The notes beneath the pieces are model-generated. The model was not told where the DNA came from and did not search any database. It was given only the letters and a program-made list of their open reading frames with translations. This document shows, piece after piece, positions 44,649 to 54,321 of a DNA stretch of 64,000 nt; position 1 is the stretch's first letter; every line of letters starts with the position of its first letter. A program made the translations under genes and the position numbers. The stretch covers positions 682,001-746,000 of the forward strand of contig JADMKP010000007.1 in assembly GCA_015478775.1 (NCBI GenBank), given 5' to 3'. This DNA comes from Fermentimonas sp. (GTDB taxonomy: Bacteria; Bacteroidota; Bacteroidia; Bacteroidales; Dysgonomonadaceae).

Positions 44649-45782
44649 CTAAAGATTTTTTATATATGCTCTTCTTCTTTTGTGCTGCTCTACATCAAGA
44701 CCATTCCATAATGAATGAACTTTACTGTTATCTTCTAGTTCTACATTACTTTCGGCAGCTGTCATTCCCGATTTATTAGCAGCTGGAATGAATTCATTAA
44801 ACATAAGTGCATTAACACCTTTGCCTTGATATTCAGGATCAACTGCTATCATTAAAAGATCTAGAACACCTCCATGACTATTACCTTTTAATGCTTTATA
44901 AAGATGATACCAACCTTTTGGCAGGAATCTGCCTTTTGCATTTCTTAATCCTATAGACATGCTTGGCAATCCTATTCCTACGCCCACAAGCTTATTATCT
45001 GTTTGCCTTAATACAAGTGTCACAAAGTCTAAACGTATCATTGGGATATACATATCAACGTAATAGTCTATCTGTTTATCGGTTAACTCTACGTATCCAT
45101 AAAGATCTTTATATGCCCTATTTATAAGGACAAACATTTCTTTGGCATAAGGATAAATTTCCTGCTTCTTCTTAAAATGTTTAACTGTAAGACCAAAGCG
45201 CTTCTTTACAACATCGGCCATTCTTGAAAATCTATCTGGTACTTCAGGAGGTATCTGAATAAGAAACTCAAGCCAATCTTTATCCTTCACGTAACCCAAT
45301 CTCTCTATCTGTTCTTTGTAATAAGGATAATTATAAATGGTTGCCATTGTTCCCATCCGGTCATACCCTTCAATTAGCATGCCCTCATGGTCCAGATCGG
45401 TGAATCCGAGAGGTCCATGTATTTTTTCCATACCTCTGGCACGTGACCAGCTCTCTGCAGCACCAAATAGAGAATCAACAACATCATTATTATCAATAAA
45501 ATCAACAAATCCAAATCTTGCATGTTTTTGATTCCATCTCTCGTTTGACTTACGGTTGATTATTGCTGCAATTCTTCCAACAATTTCACCTTCTCTATAA
45601 GCAAGGAAATATGTTGCATCACAATGATCGAAAGCCGGATTCTTACTTCTATTAAGTGTAGCTCTCTCATCGTAAATTAAAGGAGGGACAAAAAAGTCAT
45701 TCCCCTTATACAAATCGATACCAAAATGGATGAATTTCATTATATCATCCTTAGATGTGACTTTCTTAATTATAACTGACAT
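44649..45782 (-). CDS. GNAT-like acyltransferase family protein
   Basis: The 377-residue protein begins MSVIIKKVTSKDDIMKFIHF and has a first acetyltransferase-like half (YFLAYREGEIVGRIAAI, HGPLGFTDLDHEGMLIEGY) and a late CoA-type motif (IAVDPEYQGKGVNALMFNEFIPA). Members are common in Bacteroidetes and often named N-acetyltransferase; the substrate is not known. It is the first gene of the run leading to parE, coaD and ctpA, with a -7 box at 45852-45845. Confidence 0.75.
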   Translation of the reverse strand: MSVIIKKVTSKDDIMKFIHFGIDLYKGNDFFVPPLIYDERATLNRSKNPAFDHCDATYFLAYREGEIVGRIAAIINRKSNERWNQKHARFGFVDFIDNNDVVDSLFGAAESWSRARGMEKIHGPLGFTDLDHEGMLIEGYDRMGTMATIYNYPYYKEQIERLGYVKDKDWLEFLIQIPPEVPDRFSRMADVVKKRFGLTVKHFKKKQEIYPYAKEMFVLINRAYKDLYGYVELTDKQIDYYVDMYIPMIRLDFVTLVLRQTDNKLVGVGIGLPSMSIGLRNAKGRFLPKGWYHLYKALKGNSHGGVLDLLMIAVDPEYQGKGVNALMFNEFIPAANKSGMTAAESNVELEDNSKVHSLWNGLDVEQHKRRRAYIKNL

Positions 45783-45844
45783 TATATTAAATTCTATTGG
45801 TTCTTATGTATGCTATTGTTCATCTACTAATATCTGACGCCTCA

Positions 45845-45852
45845 CAAAGATA
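45845..45852 (-). promoter_or_regulatory. -7 box for the GNAT-parE-coaD-ctpA run
   Basis: CAAAGATA on the plus strand reads TATCTTTG on the minus strand, 63 bases before the first ATG. Confidence 0.5.
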
Positions 45853-45884
45853 ATGATTTTTTCATTTAACAGTAGAAGACAGTC

Positions 45885-47273
45885 TTATTCTTTAATTTTC
45901 TCTTTGAATTGCAGCCACCAACCCATAACATCGTTAACATAGTTAACAGTTTCATCACCCCTGAAGTAGCCATTTTTACAAACAGGATCGTTATAATACT
46001 GCTCTAATCGTTTTAGCTGTATAAATTTTTCAACACTCCCATCCCACACATTTTCATCGGCACCATATTTCTCTGCAAGCGCTCTGGCATCGGAGATATG
46101 GCCTATGCCTCCATTATAAGAAGCTAATGCCAACTTTAAACGCTCATCGCTATTTTCTACAGAATTAAAAAGAACAATCAATTTTTTAAGATATTCGGCT
46201 CCTGCTCTAATATTGGCTTCAGGATCTATCAACATAGCACTATCGACACCCAAAGAGGCCGCAGTGGCCGGCATCAACCCCATCAGTCCTTTTGCTCCTG
46301 CCCAAGAGCTGCCTTCACTATTAAATGTAGACTCCTGATAAGAAACTGCTGCAAGCAACCTCCAATCTAACCCCACCGCATCTCCATATTGCCTGAAATA
46401 GACATCGTAAGGTGATATTACTCCTTTTCCCAGATTACTATTAAAGGTAGGTAAATGAACATCAGAGTATCCTTTTGCAACCTCAAAATATCTTTTTATG
46501 ATTCGCAAATATACCGGTTGAGATACGCTCTTTTCGAACCAGCTGTTTAGTGAGTCGGCAAGAATAGGGCTATCCTTTCTAACCATCCAAGAAGATCTTT
46601 GATCGAAACTAATTGAGAGATGAACATCTATATTGTTGAAATATGTTTGATTGAACTTTGCCAAGTTATCATCTGCAACGGTATATTCAATTTCCCCTCT
46701 TGAAACCATACGCACTAAATCTTCTACAAGTGTTGTATCTCCGCTAATCGCTTCAATAATAATACCTCCTCCCAGTTCATTATTAAGATTCGTTATTCTA
46801 TCATGAAAGCGAGAACCTTCTATAACTGTTATTTTTTTTCCTATTAAATTTGTAACATCAGTTACCATAAAGTCTATATGCTGTACTCTCTGAACCAGCA
46901 CTTGATGAGAAATTTGCTGCATTCCACAATATAGAAATGAATCTCGCATTTCATTTGTAACAGGCATATTATATGCAATTACATTAGCAACTCCCTTCTT
47001 AAGCAACTCCAGCATTGTGGTTGAATTTTCTGCCACAATAATTTTTGGGATAAGGTTATATTTACTACTGAACTCTATAATCATATCATAATGATAACCC
47101 ATGGGTTGATCGCGATAAATGAAATAGGAAGTAGAAGAGTTTAAAGTTAGCACACGTAATGTATCATTTTGCAATATCTGAGGAAGGTCATAACCTTTTT
47201 TAAATTTACTCCCTTTTCCACAGGAAACTGACAATGAAATTACAGTTAATGATATTAATAGGATTCTTATCAT
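45885..47273 (-). CDS. mltF: MltF-type membrane-bound lytic transglycosylase
   Basis: The 462-residue protein has a lipoprotein signal (SLSVSCGK, Cys18). A periplasmic solute-binding-like domain (about 40-270, LRVLTLNSSTSYFIYR to YFEVAKGY) precedes a lysozyme-like SLT domain with the catalytic Glu in SYQESTFNSEGSSWAGAKGLMGLMPATA and LALASYNGG. It cuts peptidoglycan strands, forming 1,6-anhydro ends. The start is supported by the lipobox. A 14-base palindrome lies just upstream. Confidence 0.93.
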   Translation of the reverse strand: MIRILLISLTVISLSVSCGKGSKFKKGYDLPQILQNDTLRVLTLNSSTSYFIYRDQPMGYHYDMIIEFSSKYNLIPKIIVAENSTTMLELLKKGVANVIAYNMPVTNEMRDSFLYCGMQQISHQVLVQRVQHIDFMVTDVTNLIGKKITVIEGSRFHDRITNLNNELGGGIIIEAISGDTTLVEDLVRMVSRGEIEYTVADDNLAKFNQTYFNNIDVHLSISFDQRSSWMVRKDSPILADSLNSWFEKSVSQPVYLRIIKRYFEVAKGYSDVHLPTFNSNLGKGVISPYDVYFRQYGDAVGLDWRLLAAVSYQESTFNSEGSSWAGAKGLMGLMPATAASLGVDSAMLIDPEANIRAGAEYLKKLIVLFNSVENSDERLKLALASYNGGIGHISDARALAEKYGADENVWDGSVEKFIQLKRLEQYYNDPVCKNGYFRGDETVNYVNDVMGWWLQFKEKIKE

Positions 47274-47295
47274 GCACTTTGTAATATTAAAACTG

Positions 47296-47309
47296 TTGTA
47301 AATTTACAA
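47296..47309. promoter_or_regulatory. 14-base perfect palindrome upstream of mltF
   Basis: TTGTAAATTTACAA equals its own complement. It lies 23 bases before the mltF ATG on the minus strand, where an operator would be expected. In such AT-rich DNA chance occurrence is possible. Confidence 0.3.
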
Positions 47310-47390
47310 GTTTTTATTATTAATAGCTCATTTAAAATCAAATAAAGCATTAATTATATACCAGAAATAAAATAGAATATTCTTAAATGT

Positions 47391-47424
47391 AAAAAACAGG
47401 ATGTCTTTAATTAAAAACATCCTG
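47391..47424 (-). terminator. Terminator of the amt operon
   Basis: On the minus strand CAGGATGT pairs with ACATCCTG around a 12-base loop that can extend the stem, followed by six T. It lies 30 bases after the amtB stop. Confidence 0.88.
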
Positions 47425-47454
47425 CAACATTAAGGAATAATTTGACTTTGAACT

Positions 47455-48738
47455 CTACTCATAAGCAATTTCTCCATGTTCAGAAATATCAAGACCAACC
47501 GATTCACTTTCTGGGCTAATTCTTATACCCACAAGTTTGTCTACTACTTTAAAAAGTATCCATGTCATTAATGCACTAAAGAAAATAGTTGCAATTGTAG
47601 CGATAAATTGTATCCACAACTGATTCCAATCGCCATATAGAGCACCTTGCACTCCACCGTCTCCGGTTATTGTTTGAGTGGCAAAGACTCCAACAAGAAT
47701 TGAGCCGATTATTCCACCAATTCCGTGTACTCCAAAAGCGTCCAGAGAGTCATCATAACCAAATCGTGGCTTAACGTACGCCACCATCCAAAAACAAATA
47801 AGACCAGCAGTAATTCCTATTATGAAAGCTCCAAATACTCCAGTAGAACCAGCTGCAGGAGTTATAGCCACTAGTCCGGCAACTACTCCTGTACAAAAGC
47901 CAACAACTGTAGGTTTTTTATTTATTATTTGATCAAGAAGCGTCCAGGTGAGTGCTGCTGCAGCTGCTGCAATATTAGTAACTAATATGGCATTTGCCGA
48001 TATCCCGTCTGCTGCCAAACCACTTCCTCCATTAAAACCTAACCAACCAAGCCAGAGTAAGGCTGTGCCAATAACCACAAATGGAATATTATGAGGTGTT
48101 ATAGGATTTTCGTCTTTTACATTCCAACCCTTTCTTTTACCTAAAAGGATAGCCATAATCAGTGCAGATACACCGGCATTTATATGAACAACTGTACCTC
48201 CGGCAAAATCGATGGCACCCAATTCACCAATCCATCCACCACCCCACACCCAATGAGCTAGCGGGTTATAAACAATAAGTGCCCATAGTACAGAAAACAG
48301 CAGAAACCCTTTAAATTTGATACGTTCAGCAAAAGCTCCAATTATCAAAGCAGGAGTTATAACGGCAAACATTCCCTGAAATGACACAAACAACAATTCG
48401 GGAATTGAATAGCCCTCGAGTAATGCATTAATACCTATTCCATTTAGAAATATTTTATCAAAACCTCCAATAAAAAAATCCAGTTTATCACCTCCAGAAG
48501 TAAAAGCAAGGCTGTATCCAATAACCACCCATTCTATAATTATTACTGCTGTAAGAATTAGACATTGCATCAATACACTTAATATGTTCTTTCGGCGTAC
48601 CAACCCTCCGTAAAATAGTGCTAGTCCGGGGATTGTCATCATCAACACAAGAATAGTAGCTACAATTATCCATGCTGTATTTCCACTATCAAGCAATGAA
48701 TCTTCTACTTGCTCTAAAATATATAATTCTTCATTCAT
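47455..48738 (-). CDS. amtB: Ammonium transporter
   Basis: The 427-residue protein has eleven membrane helices and the Amt signatures AHWVWGGGWIGELGAIDFAGGTVVHINAGVSAL and FGVHGIGGIIGSILVG, with both pore His residues (in VVHINAG and GVHGIGG). It conducts ammonium into the cell. Its ATG overlaps the stop of the GlnK gene (ATGA), a coupling seen where GlnK gates the channel. Confidence 0.97.
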   Translation of the reverse strand: MNEELYILEQVEDSLLDSGNTAWIIVATILVLMMTIPGLALFYGGLVRRKNILSVLMQCLILTAVIIIEWVVIGYSLAFTSGGDKLDFFIGGFDKIFLNGIGINALLEGYSIPELLFVSFQGMFAVITPALIIGAFAERIKFKGFLLFSVLWALIVYNPLAHWVWGGGWIGELGAIDFAGGTVVHINAGVSALIMAILLGKRKGWNVKDENPITPHNIPFVVIGTALLWLGWLGFNGGSGLAADGISANAILVTNIAAAAAALTWTLLDQIINKKPTVVGFCTGVVAGLVAITPAAGSTGVFGAFIIGITAGLICFWMVAYVKPRFGYDDSLDAFGVHGIGGIIGSILVGVFATQTITGDGGVQGALYGDWNQLWIQFIATIATIFFSALMTWILFKVVDKLVGIRISPESESVGLDISEHGEIAYE

Positions 48739-49109
48739 ATCTTCAAATGTTTTTGTTGATATTTTTGTTTGTCATACAAAGATTCATCACCTCTATCACC
48801 TGTTCTAATTCTAATGGATTGATCAATATTGTATACAAAAATTCTACCATCACCACTTTCGCCTGTGAAAGCTGATTTAAGTATAGCATCAATAGATTTC
48901 TGAACATTTATTTCTCTTACTACAAATGAGAGAAAAATACGATCTATTGCATTTACATCATATGCAATACCTCTGAAGATGAGACCTTGAATTGCGGTTC
49001 CTTGTCCTTTAACTTCCCACCAAGACAGGAAGTCAATATCAGCATTATGTAATGCTTTTCTAACTTCGTCGAACTTCGACTTACGAATAATTGCTTCAAT
49101 CTTTTTCAT
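48735..49109 (-). CDS. glnK: P-II family nitrogen regulator, divergent T-loop
   Basis: The 124-residue protein starts MKKIEAIIRKSKFDEVRKAL and has the PII signature SAFTGESGDGRIFVYNIDQSIRIRTGDRGDESL near 80-112. The T-loop (KGQGTAIQGLIFRGIAYDV, about 34-52) differs from the usual form: the loop is one residue short, the RQKGH stretch is missing, and the usual Tyr at position 46 is Phe; a Tyr that aligns with the uridylylated Tyr51 is still there. Residues S29-W30-W31 are unusual. It should bind 2-oxoglutarate/ATP and control AmtB, translated right after it. Confidence 0.93.
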   Translation of the reverse strand: MKKIEAIIRKSKFDEVRKALHNADIDFLSWWEVKGQGTAIQGLIFRGIAYDVNAIDRIFLSFVVREINVQKSIDAILKSAFTGESGDGRIFVYNIDQSIRIRTGDRGDESLYDKQKYQQKHLKI

Positions 49110-49133
49110 TACTTATTTATTTATCGTTAATTA

Positions 49134-49799
49134 TCAGAATTTCATTCCAAATACCAAAAAAACATCCTTAGAATCGGGGTTAAGAATAGCTTGAGTATAA
49201 AGGGGGATAGAGAAAGTATCATTTATAGAAACCTCCTTACTGGCTTTAATAGAGGTCACAACAATTGCTAATCCATCTGAATAGAATCCCGCTTTAGGAG
49301 TAGCACCTAATATCAAATCAATATCTACAAAAGAAGTAGATATATTATAACTTACCTCCACATAAGTTGAATAGTCTTCATCACCAATAAAATTAGTATT
49401 CCAAACAAAAGTTAAGGGAAAAGACTCACGGAAAGAATAACCTATAGTACCTTCAACAAAATGTTCTTCAAAATCAAAATAACTGATCTTTTCACCATCC
49501 GGAAGATCATGCGGTAAGAAATAATCGGTTACCAATAAGCTCAGATTTCCAATTGAATAACCTGCATAAAGATCAAACTCCCTCCAACTGCTATCGAAGC
49601 TTGAAGATCCCCAAACGCCTAGGGTAAAACCGCCCGTTGAAATTGATATGCCGGGCTGAATAGAAGCAGGTCCAACATATAATCCACGCCAAATATAAGT
49701 ACTCACAATATCTGCTCCAGCATTAACTGTTACTTCCTGAGATTTGACTGGAGTCAAGAAGATAACTAGAGAAATAAACACAACAAATAATTTAATCAT
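49134..49799 (-). CDS. Outer-membrane beta-barrel protein of the amt operon
   Basis: The 221-residue protein has a signal peptide (MIKLFVVFISLVIFLTPVKSQ). Alternating strands then run to a C-terminal aromatic end (DVFLVFGMKF), typical of outer-membrane barrels. The start VNAGADIVSTYIWRGLYVG resembles TorF-type putative porins. It is the first gene of the operon with glnK and amtB, so it may let ammonium or another nitrogen source cross the outer membrane; this is inferred from position only. Confidence 0.72.
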   Translation of the reverse strand: MIKLFVVFISLVIFLTPVKSQEVTVNAGADIVSTYIWRGLYVGPASIQPGISISTGGFTLGVWGSSSFDSSWREFDLYAGYSIGNLSLLVTDYFLPHDLPDGEKISYFDFEEHFVEGTIGYSFRESFPLTFVWNTNFIGDEDYSTYVEVSYNISTSFVDIDLILGATPKAGFYSDGLAIVVTSIKASKEVSINDTFSIPLYTQAILNPDSKDVFLVFGMKF

Positions 49800-49918
49800 A
49801 CATCAATTTTTAAAAGTGAATAACCTAAAACCAATTTTTTTTTAAATGAATAAACGTAATAAGTATAAAACTGATATTTATAAGACGTCTTGAGTACCAT
49901 TTTGATTCTATTACGCTG

Positions 49919-49948
49919 CAAATATAATCATATAGATTTTATTACAAA
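49919..49948 (-). promoter_or_regulatory. Promoter of the amt operon
   Basis: On the minus strand TTTG (49948-49945), 18 bases, then TATATTTG (49926-49919). The leader to the first ATG would be about 115 bases, and a nitrogen-control site could lie in it. The other half of this 305-base gap serves the divergent HHH gene. Confidence 0.65.
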
Positions 49949-50052
49949 GCATTTGCAAACATTTTATTCATATTTTCTTAAATATTCAAACATTTTGCTT
50001 TTCACAATCACTGTAAACTAGATTTTTGCTAAAGTATCAATATCAGGCTAAG

Positions 50053-50084
50053 TTTGATATTGTAAGATTGAAAGGATATATTTG
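50053..50084 (+). promoter_or_regulatory. Consensus promoter of the HHH/outer-membrane protein gene
   Basis: TTTG (50053-50056), 20 bases, TATATTTG (50077-50084): exact boxes at the standard spacing. The start would be about 14 bases before the ATG. Confidence 0.78.
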
Positions 50085-50104
50085 GGAAAATTGACTTAAA
50101 AAAA

Positions 50105-52204
50105 ATGAAAAGCACAATATTTTATTTTTTCTTATTACTTATTGGAATGCCATTAAAAATTGAAGCTCAAAATGATAATTGGCGAGAGTATGTAATTCAG
50201 CTTGCAGAAGAGGAAGAGGCAAATGCTGCCGCCATAGAAAACATGTACGAAGAACTTTTAAGTTTAGAGTCCAACCCCTTAAATCTAAACACCTTAACAA
50301 AGGATGAACTAGAGAGTATACCGTTATTAAGTGATGAGCAAATAGATTTAATTATAGACTTTCTAAAGTTCAACCGCCCTGTTATGACAGTATATGAATT
50401 AAGGAATGTTAGAAATCTAAGCCACAAAACATTTCAACTTATTATACCTTTCTTTTATGTTGGAGTTGGAGGGGCGCGAAGAAACATTGAAAAAACAACA
50501 GAAAGTGCTAAAAGCTCAAACGTATATGTTCCGTCAAATGAAGTCACTAAAGCTTTAAAATATGGCAAGCATGAGATACAGATGAGGCTTGATAAAACAC
50601 TTACACCACGTGCAGGTTATGGTGATTTTAATGATAGCATTTTACTACGGTATCCAAACAGAAAGTATAGAGGTGAAGATTATTATAACTCAATTAGGTA
50701 CTCTTTTAAATACAGAGACAAAATTCAAATGGGGTTTACAGCCGAAAAAGATGCAGGAGAGCCTTTTCTTAAGCCAGATTATCCTAATGGTTATGATCAT
50801 TATGGATTTCATTTAATAGTAAATGACATGGGCAAGTTGAAGACAATTGCATTAGGTGATTACAGATTATCGTTTGGACAAGGGCTGATTCTTAATAATG
50901 ATTTTATAGGAAGCAAATCGTGGGGAGTCGACAACATTACAAGACGAACACTTAAACCAAAGCGACATTTCTCAACTGCTGAATATGGTTTTTTCAGAGG
51001 TGGGGCAGCTCTGTTTGAAATGTGTAATATTTCACTAACAACTTTCTACTCAAATAAACTTATTGATGCCAATATTTCAGAAGATGGTGAGATAACATCT
51101 TTTAAAAATGATGGATTACATCGGACTCCACTTGAAATGAGTAAAAAAGGTAACACACGTGAGCAAGTAGCAGGAGCAAATATAAATTACAGGAGAAATC
51201 GTTTTCAGACTGGCATTAGTGGTATATATCACACATATAGTAAAATGTATAATCCCACATTAAGCGAATATAATAAGTTCTTTTTAAGAGACTCTACTAA
51301 TTTTAATGCCAGTATAGATTACTCATATCAACTTCCGGGTTTTATTTTTGCCGGAGAAACTGCTATATCTAAGAATGGATCTGTAGCAAGTATAAATTCA
51401 ATGCAATACAGACCTTCAACAACAATTTCATTTTCTGCTTTATATAGATATTATCCAATTTCATACAATGCATTGCATGCACAGGCGTTTAGTGAAGGGA
51501 GCAGAATTCAGAATGAAAAAGGTGTTTATATCGGAGCATCCTTCAGTCCATTGAAGAAGTTAGCTGTTAGCACGTATATTGATTTTGTTAGGTTTCCATG
51601 GCCCAAATACGGTGTTGATATTCCATCAAATGCAACCGATTTTTATTTACTAGGTACATATAATTTAACGCAAAACTCATATTTTGAAGCACGGTATAAA
51701 TACAAGAAGAAAGAGAAAAATGTAAAACAACCTGAAACGAACAGTAACATTGTATTACCCTACGATACTCATAAACTTCGATTACGTTATTCTTTTGATA
51801 ATAATTTTGGATGGGTCTTAAGAACTACAGTTGATATTGCCAGATACAAAGTAAAGCAATCTGAAAAAGAACTCGGCCTAATGATTTCTCAAAATATAAA
51901 CTACAAGAGTAGAGGAAAGTTATCAGCAAATGCATTTCTGGCGGGATTTAATGCCGATACATACAATGCCAGGCTCTATTCATACGAACGTAATCTACTA
52001 AGCACTTTTTATATGCCATCACTTTATGGAAAAGGTATGCGATATGCTGTAAACGGTAAGTATGACTTATCATCATCTCTTTCCTTATCAATCAAAGTCG
52101 CTCGCACAAGATATTTTAATAAAGATACTATTAGCTCGGGAGCCGATCAGATAAATGGAAATAGCAGAACCGATATTTACACGTATTTAAGATTGAGGTT
52201 TTAG
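50105..52204 (+). CDS. Outer-membrane protein with N-terminal helix-hairpin-helix domain
   Basis: The 699-residue protein has a signal peptide (MKSTIFYFFLLLIGMPLKIEA). A ComEA-like helix-hairpin-helix part (about 52-120) has NPLNLNTLTKDELESIPLLS and VYELRNVRNLSHKTFQLIIP. From about residue 155 a long beta-strand region runs to the terminal TYLRLRF, as in outer-membrane barrels (for example GDYRLSFGQGLILNN). Such HHH-barrel proteins are widespread in Bacteroidetes but uncharacterised. HHH units usually bind DNA; whether this one does in the periplasm is unknown. Confidence 0.8.
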   Translation: MKSTIFYFFLLLIGMPLKIEAQNDNWREYVIQLAEEEEANAAAIENMYEELLSLESNPLNLNTLTKDELESIPLLSDEQIDLIIDFLKFNRPVMTVYELRNVRNLSHKTFQLIIPFFYVGVGGARRNIEKTTESAKSSNVYVPSNEVTKALKYGKHEIQMRLDKTLTPRAGYGDFNDSILLRYPNRKYRGEDYYNSIRYSFKYRDKIQMGFTAEKDAGEPFLKPDYPNGYDHYGFHLIVNDMGKLKTIALGDYRLSFGQGLILNNDFIGSKSWGVDNITRRTLKPKRHFSTAEYGFFRGGAALFEMCNISLTTFYSNKLIDANISEDGEITSFKNDGLHRTPLEMSKKGNTREQVAGANINYRRNRFQTGISGIYHTYSKMYNPTLSEYNKFFLRDSTNFNASIDYSYQLPGFIFAGETAISKNGSVASINSMQYRPSTTISFSALYRYYPISYNALHAQAFSEGSRIQNEKGVYIGASFSPLKKLAVSTYIDFVRFPWPKYGVDIPSNATDFYLLGTYNLTQNSYFEARYKYKKKEKNVKQPETNSNIVLPYDTHKLRLRYSFDNNFGWVLRTTVDIARYKVKQSEKELGLMISQNINYKSRGKLSANAFLAGFNADTYNARLYSYERNLLSTFYMPSLYGKGMRYAVNGKYDLSSSLSLSIKVARTRYFNKDTISSGADQINGNSRTDIYTYLRLRF

Positions 52205-52334
52205 TTTATTTCCTTTGTCTGCACTGTTTATGCGTTAAATTATCAACAAATATAAGGTTGCTCTAATGCGGTATTAAAATTACCCCAAATTATGGAGGTT
52301 TAAATTAGGTGTTTAATAATCAACAAGAATTTTG

Positions 52335-52342
52335 TATTTTTG
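52335..52342 (+). promoter_or_regulatory. -7 box of the ABC-F gene
   Basis: TATTTTTG is an exact TAnnTTTG, 20 bases before the ATG at 52362; TTTA 19 bases upstream is a three-of-four -33 box. This supports the start at 52362 over the in-frame ATG at 52332. Confidence 0.6.
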
Positions 52343-52361
52343 CATACTTATATACTCAATT

Positions 52362-54248
52362 ATGGCAAACCCCCTCTTACAAATAGATTCACTCACAAAA
52401 AGTTTTGGCGATCTACTTCTCTTCAATGAAATATCTTTTGGTATTGCAGAGGGAGATAAAATTGGATTAATAGCCGCCAATGGATCAGGAAAGACGACAC
52501 TCCTCAATATTATATCCGGAAAAGAACCTTACGATAGTGGGAGGGTTGTATTTCGAAATGACATCAGGGTAGATTACCTAGACCAAACCCCTTCGTTTGC
52601 ACCAGAGTTAACTGTTTTGGAAGCGTGCTTTAGTGTAGATAACGACACTGTAAAGCTAATTGCCAAGTATGAAGAAATAATGGCCTCAGGTAATCAGGAT
52701 GGTTTGGATGAAGTTCTTGCCAAAATGGATCTTTTGAATGCATGGGACTATGAGCAACGTATAAAGCAGATTTTAACTCAGCTTAAAATTGTCGACTTCA
52801 AACAAAAAATTGGAGAGCTGTCGGGTGGGCAAATGAAACGTGTTGCTCTTGCCAATGTGCTTATTGGAGAACCAGAGCTGGTTATGCTTGATGAGCCCAC
52901 CAACCACTTGGATCTAGAGATGGTTGAATGGCTCGAAGAGTATCTTTCTAGAAACAACATAAGCTTACTTATGGTAACACACGATAGATATTTCCTTGAT
53001 CGTGTATGTACCAGCATAATAGAGATAGACAATAAACAATTATACCAGTACAAAGGTAACTACTCATATTACCTAGAAAAAAGGGATGACCGCCTTTCTG
53101 CAGAAGGCTCTGAAGTGTCTAGGGCAAAAAATCTTATGAGAAAAGAACTGGAGTGGATGCGCAGACAACCCAAGGCCAGAGGCACAAAATCTAAATCGAG
53201 AATTGATGCATTTTACACGCTAGAAGAAAAAGCAAACAAGCGTCGAGACGAAAGTAGCTTACAGATTGCCGCAAAAGGAGCATACATAGGTAAGAAGATA
53301 TTTGAAGCCAAAAATGTAAGCAAAAGTTATGGTGATATCAAAATAACAAATGATTTCAACTACCTCTTTACCCGTTATGAGAAAATGGGAATTGTAGGAA
53401 ATAACGGTACGGGCAAGTCCACATTTATAAAAATGCTTCTAGGAGAAGTAAAACCAGACAGTGGAAGCTTTGAGATAGGAGAAACTATAAACTTCGGATA
53501 TTATAGTCAAGATGGATTAAACTTTAACGACCAGACAAAAGTTATAGATGTTGTTACAAACATAGCTGAAGTTATAGATATGGGCGATGGAAAACATCTA
53601 ACCGCATCGCAGTTCTTACTACATTTTATGTTCCCTCCCGAAAAACAACATAATTTTGTTTCTAAACTAAGTGGAGGCGAAAAAAGGAGGTTATATCTCT
53701 GTACCGTTTTAATAAAGAACCCTAATTTTCTTGTACTTGATGAGCCCACAAACGACCTTGACATTATAACTCTAAATATTCTTGAAGAGTATCTGGCAGG
53801 ATTTAAAGGGTGCCTTATTGTGGTCTCGCACGACCGCTATTTTATGGATAAGGTTGTTGATCATCTCCTGGTGTTTCATGGAAATGCTGAGATACAGAAC
53901 TTCCCGGGCAACTATACTCAGTTCAGAGAGTGGAAGTTAGAAAAAGATAAGGTTGAGGCTGAAGAAATAAAAGCCGAAAAAGCAGATAAAACTCTAAAGG
54001 CCACAACTGATCAAGGCGACAATAAAAATGAGAATAAAAAGAAATTGAGCTATCGCGAAAAGCAAGAATTTGAATCTCTTGAGAAAGAGATAGAAAGGCT
54101 AGAGAAAGAAAAGAAAAATATAACAACACAACTATCCTCGGGCACCTTGTCAAATGATGAGCTGCTTAACCACTCTAACCGTATAACAGAAATAATTGAG
54201 CTTATTGACGAAAAAACCATGCGCTGGTTGGAATTAAGCGAAATTTAG
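52362..54248 (+). CDS. ABC-F family ATPase (Uup-like)
   Basis: The 628-residue soluble protein has two ABC domains: Walker A GLIAANGSGKTTLL and GIVGNNGTGKSTFI, signatures ELSGGQMKRVALA and KLSGGEKRRLYLC, and Walker B VMLDEPTNHLD and LVLDEPTNDLD. A linker with the ARGTKSKSRIDAFY arm joins them, and a C-terminal coiled coil (about 560-628) resembles Uup. Without membrane segments it is not a transporter; ABC-F proteins act on the ribosome or, for Uup, affect DNA stability. Confidence 0.93.
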   Translation: MANPLLQIDSLTKSFGDLLLFNEISFGIAEGDKIGLIAANGSGKTTLLNIISGKEPYDSGRVVFRNDIRVDYLDQTPSFAPELTVLEACFSVDNDTVKLIAKYEEIMASGNQDGLDEVLAKMDLLNAWDYEQRIKQILTQLKIVDFKQKIGELSGGQMKRVALANVLIGEPELVMLDEPTNHLDLEMVEWLEEYLSRNNISLLMVTHDRYFLDRVCTSIIEIDNKQLYQYKGNYSYYLEKRDDRLSAEGSEVSRAKNLMRKELEWMRRQPKARGTKSKSRIDAFYTLEEKANKRRDESSLQIAAKGAYIGKKIFEAKNVSKSYGDIKITNDFNYLFTRYEKMGIVGNNGTGKSTFIKMLLGEVKPDSGSFEIGETINFGYYSQDGLNFNDQTKVIDVVTNIAEVIDMGDGKHLTASQFLLHFMFPPEKQHNFVSKLSGGEKRRLYLCTVLIKNPNFLVLDEPTNDLDIITLNILEEYLAGFKGCLIVVSHDRYFMDKVVDHLLVFHGNAEIQNFPGNYTQFREWKLEKDKVEAEEIKAEKADKTLKATTDQGDNKNENKKKLSYREKQEFESLEKEIERLEKEKKNITTQLSSGTLSNDELLNHSNRITEIIELIDEKTMRWLELSEI

Positions 54249-54290
54249 ATTAAATATAATTCTACATTTTTTTTATCACACCATTGATAT

Positions 54291-54298
54291 TAATTTTG
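54291..54298 (+). promoter_or_regulatory. -7 box of tcdA
   Basis: TAATTTTG is an exact TAnnTTTG, 24 bases before the ATG; the -33 region is only T-rich. Confidence 0.5.
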
Positions 54299-54321
54299 CA
54301 TGTTTTTTTAAACGAAAGTCG

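Noticed and set aside
47455-48738. Fused sensor domain on the ammonium transporter
   Set aside because: The protein ends about 20 residues after the last helix, so there is no extra domain.
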